Positions 22,784-34,211 of a stretch of DNA of 64,000 nt are shown here, piece after piece; the first letter of the stretch is position 1; every line of letters starts with the position of its first letter. The DNA comes from Calliopum simillimum (Eukaryota > Arthropoda > Insecta > Diptera > Lauxaniidae). Both the position numbers and the translations under genes were made by a program. The notes below the pieces were generated by a model. That model did no database searches. It was not told the DNA's origin and was given only the letters and a program-made list of their open reading frames with translations. The stretch lies in contig OX638369.1 in assembly GCA_951812925.1 (NCBI GenBank), forward strand, positions 63,192,228 through 63,256,227, given 5' to 3'.

Positions 22784-23400
22784 GTGGGGTTCACGTCCCT
22801 AAATAGAAAAAAACGCTCTGACGGCTAAACCACAGCATTGATTTTTATGAAATTTGGTATGGAAATAAGGTAGGCATTAAGAAACGATAACTTGACAATT
22901 ATGTTTTTCAGTGGGCGGTGCCACGCCCCTTAATGGGAAAAACGCTAAGCGACTGTAGCGATTTTTACGAAATGTGTTATGGAGATATAGTAGGCACTAA
23001 GAAACGATAATATGACCATTATGTTTTTCAGTCGGCAGTGCCACGCCCCTAAATAGAAAAAAATCTCTCACGACTAAGCCACTGCATCGATTTTTACGAA
23101 ATTTGATATGGAGATAAGATTAGCGCTAAGGAACGATAACGTTACCATGATGTTTTTCAGTGGGCGGTGCCACGCCCTTAAATGGAAAAAACGCTCTCAC
23201 GGCTAAGCCACTGCAGCGAATTTTACGAAATTTGGTATGGATGCTTTTCTGTGGGCTGTACAACGCCCCTAAATGGAAAAACGTTTTCACGGCTAAGCCA
23301 CTACATTGATTTTTTTAAAATTGGGACGGAAAGATATCAAAAACTTTTTGCTCTAAGCTGCTGCACCGATTTTTATGAATGCAGATAACCAGAACCCTAA
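22784..23400 (+). repeat. Tandem array, ~125-bp monomer, five copies
   Basis: Monomers start with gtgggcggtgccacgcccct-type strings at 22784, 22911, 23031, 23160 and 23251; the last interval is shortened by a deletion. Each contains gctctcacggctaagccact, a gatttttacgaaatttggta-type block and a gaaacgataa block. A lone monomer lies at 16571. The gggcggtgccacgccc motif is close to the leading motif of the DINE-like 142-bp monomer, so the two arrays may share an origin. Confidence 0.85.
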
Positions 23401-23720
23401 GGAAGAATATTAAAAGCTTTTGTGTTTTATCGACCAAGGAAGGTTATAAAAACTTTTTGCTTTATAGTCAAATCGAAATGGTCGACTCTGAACTGATTAA
23501 AGCATTAAGGTGAAATTTATTTCTTTGTGGAGTTGCCACTATTCTGATTTGAAATTCTGGCAAAATTTATGAGAAATAAAGTAGCAAGTACTATTTTTTT
23601 TTCTTCGTGTGGAAACATTCCCAGATTGAACGAATTGGATAAGATCGTCCTAAACGGTAAATTGTAAGGCTTGCGCACGATGAAATTAGTGCACGAATTA
23701 ACTCAAATAACTTTTAATTT

Positions 23721-24256
23721 AGTACACTTTTTTTGTAAGATGGCTTCCTCTTGAGTAAACAAAGAGTTTTGCCTGCCGCGGGCGTTCAAAAGCCAAAAAC
23801 TCTCATCTAGCGACCGAATCCCATCTTGAATCATACATCATTTTAAAGCTCATAAATTATGCTTTAATTTAAAGTTCTTTTTAAAAAAATTTAAGGGGGT
23901 TTTTTTTAAAAAAAGTTCAAAAGTATTTTTAAGTTTAAAAAATTTTTTCCACCAAGTAATATTTTTTTGTTGAAAGAACACTTAAAAAAGAAAGGGACCA
24001 GTTACTTAGATTTCTCAATTTACAAACTTTGGTGTAAGCTATTGTATAAATTTTTGAAAAAACACCCTTTTTATGAAAATGACTGAAAACGCCAACTTCA
24101 ACACCCTGTATTTTAACAACAAATAGTACTAGGACCAATTCCTCCCGGATTATTGCTCTTGCATACCAAATCTACCATATTGTCAAATTTGAGCATTATT
24201 GGAGACAAAAAAAAAATTTTCAGCTGGTACGCTTGGCGTGTTTTGCTTCATATGCT
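23721..24256 (+). repeat. Dispersed repeat G, copy 1
   Basis: About 530 bases collinear with 60891-61396 (shared cttcctcttgagtaaaca, gcgggcgttcaaaagccaaa, accgaatcccatcttga, gccaacttcaacaccctgt, ttttgcttcatat). Both copies keep a corresponding short minus-strand frame (GVEVG...HFH). The end structure is not visible and no known family is recognised. Confidence 0.75.
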
Positions 24257-24640
24257 AGAGAATAAGATAGATTTTGACTTTGTAAATACCCATGAAGAGG
24301 CTTGGCACCACCCTAAGCTTTAAATTTAATTTGGCCATATCTCGTGAACCATAAAAAATATTTAGATGAAATTTGGTACACAAATATTGACCAATAAGCG
24401 AAAATTTAGTGAAATCAGAACAGTACCACGCCTGCTTTTTACAAATTGAAAATTTCGGTTCAATATTTCTTGAAAACATCTTTTGATGAAAATTTAAGAG
24501 ATGTTACCTCTGAAAACATAAACATGATTTGGTGTTTGAAAGCACTAGTGTTTTTATTTAAAGCTTTAATTTAATTATTTGGATCTACATATTGTTCTTC
24601 CTCAGAGATATCCTATCCTAAAAGTTTACGTTTGATCTTG
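24257..24640. repeat. Repeat fragment related to 48545-48768
   Basis: Shares the order gact-tgtaaatac-ca, gcttggcaccaccctaa-like, ttaaatttaatttggccata and atgaaatttggta with 48640-48760. That stretch abuts a DINE-like fragment, so this may be another part of the same family. No coding sequence. Confidence 0.4.
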
Positions 24641-24659
24641 AACAAAAATATTCAATCCG

Positions 24660-25210
24660 ATTTTATCTAATTGTCGCTCATTATAAGGCATTGTATGAGT
24701 TAATGAGCTTTTTGACTGCATTTTGGATTTAAAAAAAAATTTCGATTTTTGGAAAAAAGGTGGACCTTTATTTTTGAAATTTAATTTTAGCAAAGTTAGT
24801 CCCTTTAAATTTTTTTTCTAAAACTAGCCAATAGTCAATATAAAATTCTTGTCGAATGTCTTGTGGAGCGTTTTGGATTTAAAAAAAAATTTGGTTTTTT
24901 TGGAAAAAGGTGGATTTTACAATAATTTTTAAAAATTGATTCTAACGAAGTTAGTAAGTTTAATTGTAATAATTTTTTTTTCTAAATATAGCTTATATGG
25001 AATAGGTAATTCTAGCCAAATTTCATAGTGGGCGTGGAAGTCATGTAGGAGCTAGACCAAATACAGTTTCAAATCGTCCTGTCGAAATGATTGTAACTGG
25101 TCTAGCTCCTAAACGCCCACTATGAAATTTGGCGTTTATTATATATTTTTTTTTTTTCCAAAAAACAGATTTTTTTTTTAAATCCAAAAATCAGTTAAAA
25201 AGCTCATTAA
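24660..25210. repeat. Fold-back region with an internal hairpin
   Basis: tgagctttttgactgcattt followed by ggatttaaaaaaaaattt (24705, repeated near 24870) returns inverted at 25160-25208. Inside it, gccaaatttcatagtgggcg (25015) pairs with cgcccactatgaaatttggc (25114-25133), and aggagctagacca (25049) pairs with tggtctagctcct (25098). Confidence 0.7.
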
Positions 25211-25329
25211 ATAAAGTATAAATTTGGTTACTTTACTTATTTGATCTTAACTTTTTTAAGCTGGATAACGGGATTCAGAGTATTACATTGTGGTCAAGTT
25301 AATGCCAATTGATACTCATTTGGAAAAAA

Positions 25330-25452
25330 ATTTCGACCACACTCTTACTTTATATGGGAGGTAAGCGTGTCCGTGAGCGGATTTTGTTCATATCCACAGA
25401 TTTTTATTATTTTAATATAAAAAACATCTGTACCAAATTTTAAGAGCCTACA
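25330..25452 (+). repeat. DINE-like monomer fragment
   Basis: tatatgggaggtaagcgtgt and the following cggattttgttcat correspond to the last monomer of the DINE-like copies (27855, 32530). It is cut by the Transib-type end at 25458. Confidence 0.45.
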
Positions 25453-25457
25453 CGGCG

Positions 25458-27161
25458 CACAAAGGGGTATTGTATGCGCTTTTATGCATTTAATTGAAAA
25501 AAAAAATTTTTGAAGTACCAGTTTTTTTTGATACCGTTTTAAAGATAATTAAATTCTGCGTCACAAACAATAAAAATTGATGACCTAACATTACTAGTAA
25601 AAAAGTTATATGCGGTTGAAAATCAACTTTTTTGCTTTCGTTCGCGCGCTGCGAAAAATTTGAATTTTTTGGCTTTTTTAAAGTACATTTTTATTTAAAA
25701 AAAAGTTTTTTGTGGAAAAAATTTTAATGGAACCTTTAATTTCAGGTAATTGTGGTTCTTACTACATTAAAGCTTTTTTGAGTTAATGTTAAAAAATTTT
25801 GTTTTATGTATATTAAATATGTGTTAAAAAATTAGGTTTTTTTATTATTCAAGTGGAGTTAAAGTATTTACGGTTGTGCAAGGTTTCCATCTTGTTATGA
25901 TTTTCTTTAACTATAGACTGTTCATAATAAGTATTAAAAATTTGGTTGTGCCATGTTTTGCTCCTTCGGAATTATTAAACTCTTTGTGAGAGAACTCCAG
26001 TCGCTATAATCACAAGAAGCAAGTGCAGCCACCAACAATGCAATGATTTTTTTTCCTTTTGTTTTGTTTTTCTTCTTAAATTTTGATGGACTCTTTTAGT
26101 TCAGGTATTTTTGTAATACAAAAGTGGTTTTGTTTTGTGGAAAAGTATTTTGTTATATTTAAATTTTTTTTTTTTTGTTAGTTAGTTTAAAATTAAGTTC
26201 ATTTTGGCTATATACATAGACATATAGGCTATATACATAGACATATAGTAGTGAGCTCAAACAAAAATGTTTTGATTTTAATAAAGAGTAGACATTTAAG
26301 TTACTTTTTATGAAAAAAAAGTGTTGCGGGTTTTTGAGCGGGTGGGAGGAATTTTAATTTTTTTAAGGCAAACTGACATGTCCAATATGTATGAAAGTGG
26401 AGCAAAAAACAAATAAAAAATTAAATACAGACATAAAGACAGATAATTACCACCAAAAATCTGCAGAGGGTGTCAATAAAGTACGCTGAGTTTTTAAAAA
26501 TTTTTGAAGGTCATTAAGAGGTCGCTCAGCGCCGTTTTATGCAAAATCTCGGCTTAGTACAGTTTTGATTTTATTACGATTTAAGAAACGCTCGGAATGA
26601 GTCATCCGATATATCAAATTTTTTGTCTGGAGTCAAGATATATAAAAACATCATATCTCGAATTTAAAATCATTCATATATTGTTGTTTTAGATAAAAAC
26701 CTAAAGAAAACTTATTTTCGATATTTCGGCCTGCTGTAAAACTTTTAAACTACATCTTGGAAAAACTGTATTTCATAAGTTTATCATAAAATTATACAAG
26801 AAACAATTTTCTATTGCATCTTAACCCATTATATCCTGTTTATATGGGTCTTCTTGACCCTTTTTTCCAAAAACTTGGTTAAAATGGGTTAAAATGTTCT
26901 ACAAAAATATTCTTCAAAAAATTTCACTAGGGGTCATCAAGGACAGAAATTCTTAAAACTTCAGAATAATGCGTAAAAAATTTGATGATAATTTTCAATT
27001 TCCGTTTTTTATTGCTATTAAAAAAAAATGTCACTACATAATGTACAACTGCATAAGTTTTCTACTTTTTTATGCATAATTAACTAAAAAAATAAGTTTT
27101 TATAACCTTCAATAGTCTGGATGAATTAATAGCGTGTTTTGGTATCTAATACCCCACTGTG
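25458..27161. mobile_element. Transib-like element T1', 1704 bp, non-coding
   Basis: The left end is CACAAAGGGGTATT; the right end inverted is CACAGTGGGGTATT. CGGCG stands at 25453-25457 and 27162-27166. Transib elements (the source of the RAG recombinase) are known for CAC-starting ends resembling the CACAGTG recombination heptamer and for 5-bp CG-rich CGNCG duplications. No transposase frame is detectable, so it is a non-autonomous copy. It shares its GGGGTAT end with the element at 45840-47381. Confidence 0.7.
26206..26247. repeat. Perfect 21-bp tandem duplication
   Basis: The unit ggctatatacatagacatat plus a occurs twice back to back inside T1'. Confidence 0.9.
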
Positions 27162-27166
27162 CGGCG

Positions 27167-29711
27167 CACAGTGTGAGATTTTGCCACTCTAGGACGTCAA
27201 AATTCAATTATAGCCGTAGTTTCAAAGATATCGAGTTGAAATTTTGTATATGTGCTTTAATTCTTTATGCAAAGATTTGGTTCAGAGATGAAAAAAATCG
27301 GACAGAATCTACTTGCACCTTCCATACAAATGTGCCTTTTTTTGTAAAAACAAATTTAAAACTAGTAAGGGTGTTACCTTTGGCCTCGCCAAACATTCAA
27401 TACCCTTCACTGCAGTATTTTTCAAATTTTGCTTATATGGGAGGTGCCGCACCCTCTTGTCCGAATTCACTCAGTTTTTTCTCAGAGTTTGAATTTATAG
27501 TTCTTAGTATTTGGGTGAAATTTAGTTGGATCATCTCATAAAACTTTTTGAGTATAGCATTTTGAAACTTTTTTTATATGAGAAGTGCCAAGCCCACTTG
27601 TCCGATTTTACTTAATTTTTGTTGAGAGCCTGCATTTATTATTCTTAGTGTCTGAGTTATATTTGGTTAGAATATCTCAAAAAACGCTTTCAGTATAACG
27701 TTTTCAAGCTTTTGCTTACATGGTGGTGTCACGCCCTCTTCTCTGAATTCGCCTATTTTTGGCTCAGAGCTTACGCTTACAATTCGTAGTATTTACGTGT
27801 ATTTTGGTTGCATTATCGTAAAAAATACTCCAAAAGTTGCATTTTGAATATATTTTTTGTATGGGTGGTAGGCGTGTCCGGCGACCGATTTCACTCATTT
27901 TCAATCCCCCGAGCTAACTTTTACGAAGAAGGCTGTACACTAAATTTCATTGAATTATCTTGCTTAGTTTTCCCAAAAAATGTATTGCCACACACAGCCA
28001 GCCAGCCAGTCAGCCAGCCAACCAGCCAGCCAGCCAGCCAGCCAGCCAGACAGACGAACATGGCTATATGAACTCAGGAGGTGACGCTGATCAAGAATAT
28101 ATATACTTTTCTATATCTGCCACGCCTCCTTCTCTGCGTTACAAACGGAAGGACAAAGTGAATATACCCTTGGTGTAGGGTATAAAAATTAGTTGTAATG
28201 AAGATATCAACTTGAAAATGTGTATTTACCATTTCAGTGGTAACTGAATACTACTGTCAAAAAATGGGAGTGATTAAAAGAGATAACATAATTTTTTTTT
28301 TTCATGATTTCAGTGCAATTGTTCATTATAACACTTCAGTCATTGTAAAAAAAGTAGTCTTTGGGCAAAAAATGGGCAAGATTTTATTTTTTAAGTCTAC
28401 TCTATGAGTATGTATGCTCATCTGTTATGCTTCTTCATAGCCTAACTATGCCCAACTTGTAAGTTATAGTCTATGAAAGATTCAAGATTTTTGAAATTTG
28501 TCTTACCTTTTAGCTGATTATAAAATAATTTGATTAAAATACTTAAGTGCAAATGTAAGGGTTGTGTATAGCAAACGTTTTTAGTAAATGCAATACATTT
28601 AATTTAATGCAAAAAACTTTTTGCCAAAAAACAAACGCGCACAACTTTAATTTGATCGCTTTAAGTTTTGTTATCTATGCAAGCTTGAAAATTTGTTTTT
28701 GCATGCTGTTCAATAGTATGCATGCATTACCAAGCTTTGACACTTTTGTAATTGGAATATCTCCTAAGCTATTTGTTGTAGGAAAACAACTGTGGCGACT
28801 TTTTTATAGAAAATTTTCAGGGCTATGAAATTGTACAATGCTATTTTTCTGAAAAAGTAACGGTTAGTGTGATATTTGCAAAGAACTGATTTTTTTGACT
28901 TTTGACCTTGAATAACTTTTTATGCGTAGAAGATTTCACTATGAACTTTCCACATTTTATTTTTCATGCATAAATAAAGATTATTCTGGTAAAAAAATTT
29001 TACTTGGATTTATTTTGCAGAAAAATTCGAACTTTTCTGGGCAAGTTCCTATTTTAACGATATATTTTAAATAAAGAATTTTTGTAATGATTTTTTTCAG
29101 CGTTTTTTGTTAAGGAACGTAAACTTTTTATTCCATAGAAAACATATATGATATATATCTAATATGTGTGTATATTTATATTTAGCCGGCTGAAGCTCAA
29201 TACTTTTCACAAAATTTACACAAAAAAAGCCGATTACCACAACACATTTTCATTATTTGTTACAATAATAAGCAAAATTAATTTTCATATGTCGACTAAA
29301 AATATTGATTTTCATTGAAATTTTAACGTTTTTTTGCCATTTTTTTGAAAACGGGTTCATCGATTTTTTTCTACCTAGTCTTATATTTTTTTAGTTTAAT
29401 ATGCTTTCATAATATACCTATACACATTATAATCATTATTTGTTAAAATATTGATAAAAATTTAATTTTTGTGTGTCAACTCAAAACTTTTTTTTTATTT
29501 AAATTTTAACGGTTTTTCGGCTTTTTTTCAAAAACAGCTCTAACGAATTTTTTAAAAATTCACCAAGATATGCAGAATTTGATAGGCTTTCATAATATGA
29601 AAGAACCCTAGAGGGGTGCTGTTATCGTTTCTTAAATTCTCAGAACAGCGCCGTGCCTAGCTCTAATATTACTATATATGACAACCGTTCCATACAAACC
29701 CGTCCACTGTG
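27167..29711. mobile_element. Possible Transib-like element T2', containing a DINE-like copy
   Basis: It begins CACAGTG directly after the CGGCG at 27162-27166 and ends CACTGTG at 29705-29711, followed by CGACG, a CGNCG variant. The two ends agree only in the heptamer, so pairing them is uncertain; each could belong to a different degraded element. The DINE-like copy at 27361-28190 would be nested inside. Its last part (29250-29560) holds a diverged ~180-bp duplication (cattatttgttacaataat versus cattatttgttaaaatattg). Confidence 0.35.
27361..28190 (+). mobile_element. INE-1/DINE-like copy D2, near complete
   Basis: It starts actagtaagggtgttacctt. Four monomers follow at a ~142-bp period (motif at 27432, 27577, 27718, 27860), then the CAGC microsatellite (27995-28050), the core block (gacagacgaacatggctata, gctgatcaagaatatatata) and the 3' hairpin (28163-28184). 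It is the best reference copy in the window. Confidence 0.7.
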
Positions 29712-29716
29712 CGACG

Positions 29717-31894
29717 TCAGTGACGAATAGTTTCGAATTGTTTTAATAGGGAAAGTGGCTGTACAAAAGAACTTTAAGGCCGTGGTGCAATACATAGGCT
29801 TTTAACTAATAATAATATTAAATATGCCATCGTTATGAATTTTGGAATAATTTAAGATACAAGTCCACTGGAAAAACATTGATTAGAAAAGAGAATACTG
29901 CCCTGATTGTGTCGAAAATAAGACTAGGAGTCACAGAACCTTAACTTGGAACAGGATTTTGCTACCAATGATGGTTTAACATTTAAATCAATTTTCGTAA
30001 TGAAAAATAAGTATCGAAAACACGTAACATCAGGTGTTCAATCGTTTGTATGTATTACCCTCATTTTCTTTGTGTTGCACTCCATATATCATAACAATAA
30101 AATGTCTTTCACAAATTAAACATAAATTAATATTTTTATATGCAGAATTAAATCGTAAATCAACAGAGATTAAAATGTTTGTCATTATAACACCATCTCC
30201 ATCAACACATTCTTACTCACTCACACGCAGAACAAAACAAAATGATACCTTAACACAAATACACACATAAAATACGAACTGAGACTTTCACGTGAATGTC
30301 GCTCCTTTTCATTCACTCACACACTTAGACACATGTCACGTGCTTAATTATTTACGTGACTTGGCTGCCGGGCGTCATTGTGAATTTTATGATGTTACAG
30401 GGCGCATTCTAAGGAACCTACAACAACAATCATAATCAGATGAATAACAAAAACACCAAAAGTTGTTAAATACCTACATACTTACATACACGAGTATAGA
30501 TGAATAGTTAAAGAATGTCAGCAAAATAAGTATATCTTCCATATATGGAGCAATGTATGTACCTACTCAGCATATACCTAACTATCTTAAGCTGACAACA
30601 ACAAAACGAAGCCACAATATTCTGCCTCAAACATTTCAGACACAAAAATAAAATTAAGACATCTTTTCCTTACATTATGTCGTCAAGATTACGGTCGTCT
30701 TTTAGGGATGTTGCAAATCTGACGCTCACAGGAAATGGTTACTTTCGATTAAAGATAATGAATCATTTCTAACTAACTGGACTGATAATCTTTTTAGATC
30801 ATCCACATCATTTCATTGTTCAAATTTATTTAAAGATATTGCCATGAAAAAACTTTCCAAATCATTACCTTCTCTTTGTAAAAGTTTTGTCTTTTATTTA
30901 ACTACTAAGGTACATAAATAAATGAAAAATTCCTTCTTTCAATATTTGTGGCTTGCCAGAGCTCAAAATTGGCTTTTTGTTCTTAGCGGCATAGCATTCT
31001 GAAGTTCTAAAACAATAAATTTGGTTTAAAGTTCGAAAATTTTAGTGCTAAATTTCTTCATGGTTTGATAAATGAATTCTTGTACTTAATGTACCTCATT
31101 CTGGAAAAGGTTGCTCCCTAATTTAACAAATGTATACCCTCGCAATCAATGTCAATGTCAACAAAATAAAGATTGAAAAGTGTAGACTTTGAAAAGAGCG
31201 TATTGGCCCATTCGAAGCATTATATAAAACTGCAGCTAATGTTTTAATTCACACTTGTGTCTGTTATTTGAAAGTCAGCATCTTAGAATAAATATGAAAG
31301 TTTCATGAATTTGATTGTGGCTGAAACAATTTTAGTTACAATTGATTCCAGTAATGATGGATAATTCGGTGAACCCTATCTACTGGTGGGCTCAATGGCA
31401 AAAAAATAATTTTCTTACTAAAAATATCTTTGGTTAGCCGTTCACGGGTTCCCACGTCACTTGTGCTATGACGAGAGCTACTGTAGTTTTCATAGTGTAT
31501 TTCGTGATTCGAATAACTTTTGGGTGACAAAACTGGTAACCCACATTTTTGGGTTAAGAGTTGTGTTAAAATGTTGTGGTGTGCATGGCATGTCCCTATT
31601 CGTGAAGTGTGGATGAAAAATAAGTTATGCGTTAAAGTTACATAAAACGAAATTCAAAAGACAAATAATTACATTGTTCGTAGTATTAGTTGGCAATTAC
31701 AAAATAACTGTAAGGTATAATGTGAATAAGATAGGTTCTGTAAGATAACGTCCACAAAAAAGACGAAATATCGCAAACATTATTTTTGCATATAGCTCGA
31801 CGGCAATCAATTTCGAAATAATGCCCACATTCCCCAAAAAGAAGTACAAAATACCCTCAGACTAGCTTTAATCATATTGAAAAAGCTATTAAAA
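29717..31894. other. Unique non-coding DNA
   Basis: No repeat shared with the rest of the window and no exon that could be defended. Short CA-rich tracts lie at 30200-30340, and an ACATACATAC-type tract near 30475-30490. Confidence 0.4.
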
Positions 31895-32790
31895 ACTAGT
31901 AAGGGTGTTACCTTTGTCCTGGCTAAAACATTAAATACCCTACACTGGAGTATTTCGAAATTTGGCTTGTACGAGAGGTGCCATAACCTCTTGTCTGAAT
32001 TTACATAGCTTTTGCTCAGATCTTGCACTTGCTGTTCTGAGTATCTGAGCGAAACTTGGTAGGATTATCTAAAAAAACGCTTTCAGCATAGAATTTTGGA
32101 TCTTTTGCTTGTTTGGGAGGTGCCACGCGCTCTTGTTCGAGTTCTTATTATTTTTGCTCAGAGCTTGCATTTCAAGTTTTGAGTATCTGAGTGAAATTTA
32201 GTTGGATTAACTCGAAAAAACATTTTTGTATAGCATTTTGAAACTTTTGCTTATATGGGAGGTGCCACGCCCTCTTGTCCAATTTCAACCAGTTTTTGTT
32301 GAGAGCTTACATTTGTAATTCTTAAGGTCTGAGTAAAATTAAGTTCGATTATCTCAAAAAATGCTTTCAGTAAAGCGTTATGATACTTTTGCTTATGTGG
32401 GAGGTGGCACGCCCTCTTGTCTGAATTTCCCAATTTTTGCGCAAAGCTTGCGCTTACAATTCGTAGTATTTATGCGCATTTCGGTTGCATATCGTGAAAA
32501 ATACTTCTTAGTTGCATTTTGAATATATTTTTTGTATGGGTGGTAGGCGTGTCCGTTGACCGATTTAGCTCATTTTCAATCCCTCGAGCTTACTTTTACG
32601 ACAAAGGCACTGTACTAAATTTCATCCAATTATCTTGCTTAGTTTTCCCGTAAAAAATATTTCCATAGACAGACACCCAGCCAGCCAGCCAGACAGACAG
32701 ACGGACATAGCTATATCGACTCAGGAGGTGACGCTGATCAATAATATATATACTTTTCCATACCTGCCATGTCTCCTTCTCCGCGTTACA
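31895..32790 (+). mobile_element. INE-1/DINE-like copy D3, 3' end truncated
   Basis: Starts actagtaagggtgttacctt. Five monomers have their lead motif at about 31969, 32112, 32253, 32396 and 32533. A short CAGC tract (32678-32704) and the core block follow. The copy breaks off after gcgttacaaacg, before the terminal hairpin. Confidence 0.7.
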
Positions 32791-33730
32791 AACGTTTATA
32801 CTAGAAAATGCATAAGTCAGTGCTGGAAATGTCTCTGTGTAGACATTCTCTGTGGCATAACTATAAAGCGCGGATTTCCGTGTAAATATAGAAGCTTTTT
32901 TTCTCCATTGCAACTGTTTTTTGCAATCTTGGTCTTAGCTCCTTAGCTGCCATCTTTCCTTTTGGATCATATCATTCCTTTTTCATACAGAACGGTCATT
33001 GACGACCAATTTGAAGTTCATTGGTAAAACAAAGTTTTTATCTCGTCTTATAGAAGATCGCTAGACATGGTTTATCCCAGAACATATCCAGAATTTTGAC
33101 ATATCCTTTTCGTTTGCCTTCTTAAAGTTGGTGTTGACAAGGAAATCTGAGGACCTCACAGGGAGCTTCCTTCTTCAGTTGTAGCTGTTATCATTTCAAA
33201 ACTTTGTATACAGGAGTAAGCTGCGTTCATCAAACGCCTTGCGAAAATTGGAGAAATTTTAACAAGGGGGCGTTGTACCCCCCATACAAAAAACATGTCA
33301 ATTGCTATATCTTTATACGTGTATCAGTTATTACTACAAAACTTTATATTGAGAATGTGTATTTTATTTACAAAATACTATACGAATAGAGAGGGGGTTA
33401 AAATATGGGGGCTTTGCACCCTACTCTATTTATGTACTTTTATTATTCTAAAATTTGGTACAAGGATTTAAGTGATATCTTTTAAGCAACATGGGAAAAC
33501 ATTTGCAATATTTGAACTTTGCACCTAGTGTAGGTATTATTATACAATCTGGTACAATTTTCATAGTATGGTGAACATTTTTTTGCGCGAAAGTCCGAGG
33601 ATTTAAACCTCACGCGTCATCAACAAACAACTATATATTTTCTTAAAATATCCATTTTTCTTAATTTTATTTCATGGAAAAATTACCCCAAAATTTACAA
33701 AAGTTGAAGCGCTTTCCGGAACTATAATTT
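32791..33730. other. Non-coding DNA
   Basis: No internal repeat or transposon end was recognised. The short frames do not look like protein. Confidence 0.35.
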
Positions 33731-33734
33731 TTTA

Positions 33735-34015
33735 GATTTTAATATGTCGTCGGGTTAAAACTACAACTAGAAATCTACATTCATTGGTGTTTTGAGTAAA
33801 GTATACAGAAACATGAAGAAAAATCGGATCTATGCCGTAGCCTAGTCGGTTTTTAGAAATGAAGTCCCCATCCAATTTTATATAAAAAATAAAAATCAGA
33901 AAACTGCAAAATTCCATACAAAAACGAATTTCAAAAACTTGAAATGCTTTTTTCTCAAAACATGAAAAATGTCTAGTTGTAATTTTAACCCAACGATATG
34001 ACAAAAAAGAAATAT
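33735..34015. repeat. Diverged fold-back, ~50-bp arms
   Basis: atgtcgtcgggttaaaacta with caactag (33744-33770) is inverted at 33968-34001 (ctagttgtaattttaaccca with acgatatgac). No duplication is visible at the borders. Confidence 0.55.
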
Positions 34016-34101
34016 TTTTTAACTGGACCTATTGTTTTGTCCGTCACTCTATATCGGAGAGTAAGAAAATTTCAAAAATAAAGTTTGATGAGAAAGATTA
34101 T

Positions 34102-34208
34102 GGGGGTTATCGTCAATAAATATTCCCGGGGAATTTTCTCAGACTGCCGTGCATTCTCTATTAAAGTTTAAGAAAATTCCCCGGGAATCTTGATTCACGA
34201 TAACCCCC
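34102..34208. mobile_element. 107-bp mini-MITE
   Basis: The arms GGGGGTTATCGT...ATTCCCGGGGAATTTTCT are inverted over ~37 bp with a ~30-bp centre. TAT flanks at 34099-34101 and 34209-34211. Each arm itself holds the palindrome ATTCCCGGGGAAT. A 32-bp relic of the same family lies at 11771. Confidence 0.8.
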
Positions 34209-34211
34209 TAT

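Noticed and set aside
27134..27541. 135-codon plus-strand frame
   Set aside because: It spans the Transib-type junction at 27155-27173 and continues into the DINE-like copy, so it is a chance fusion of repeats.
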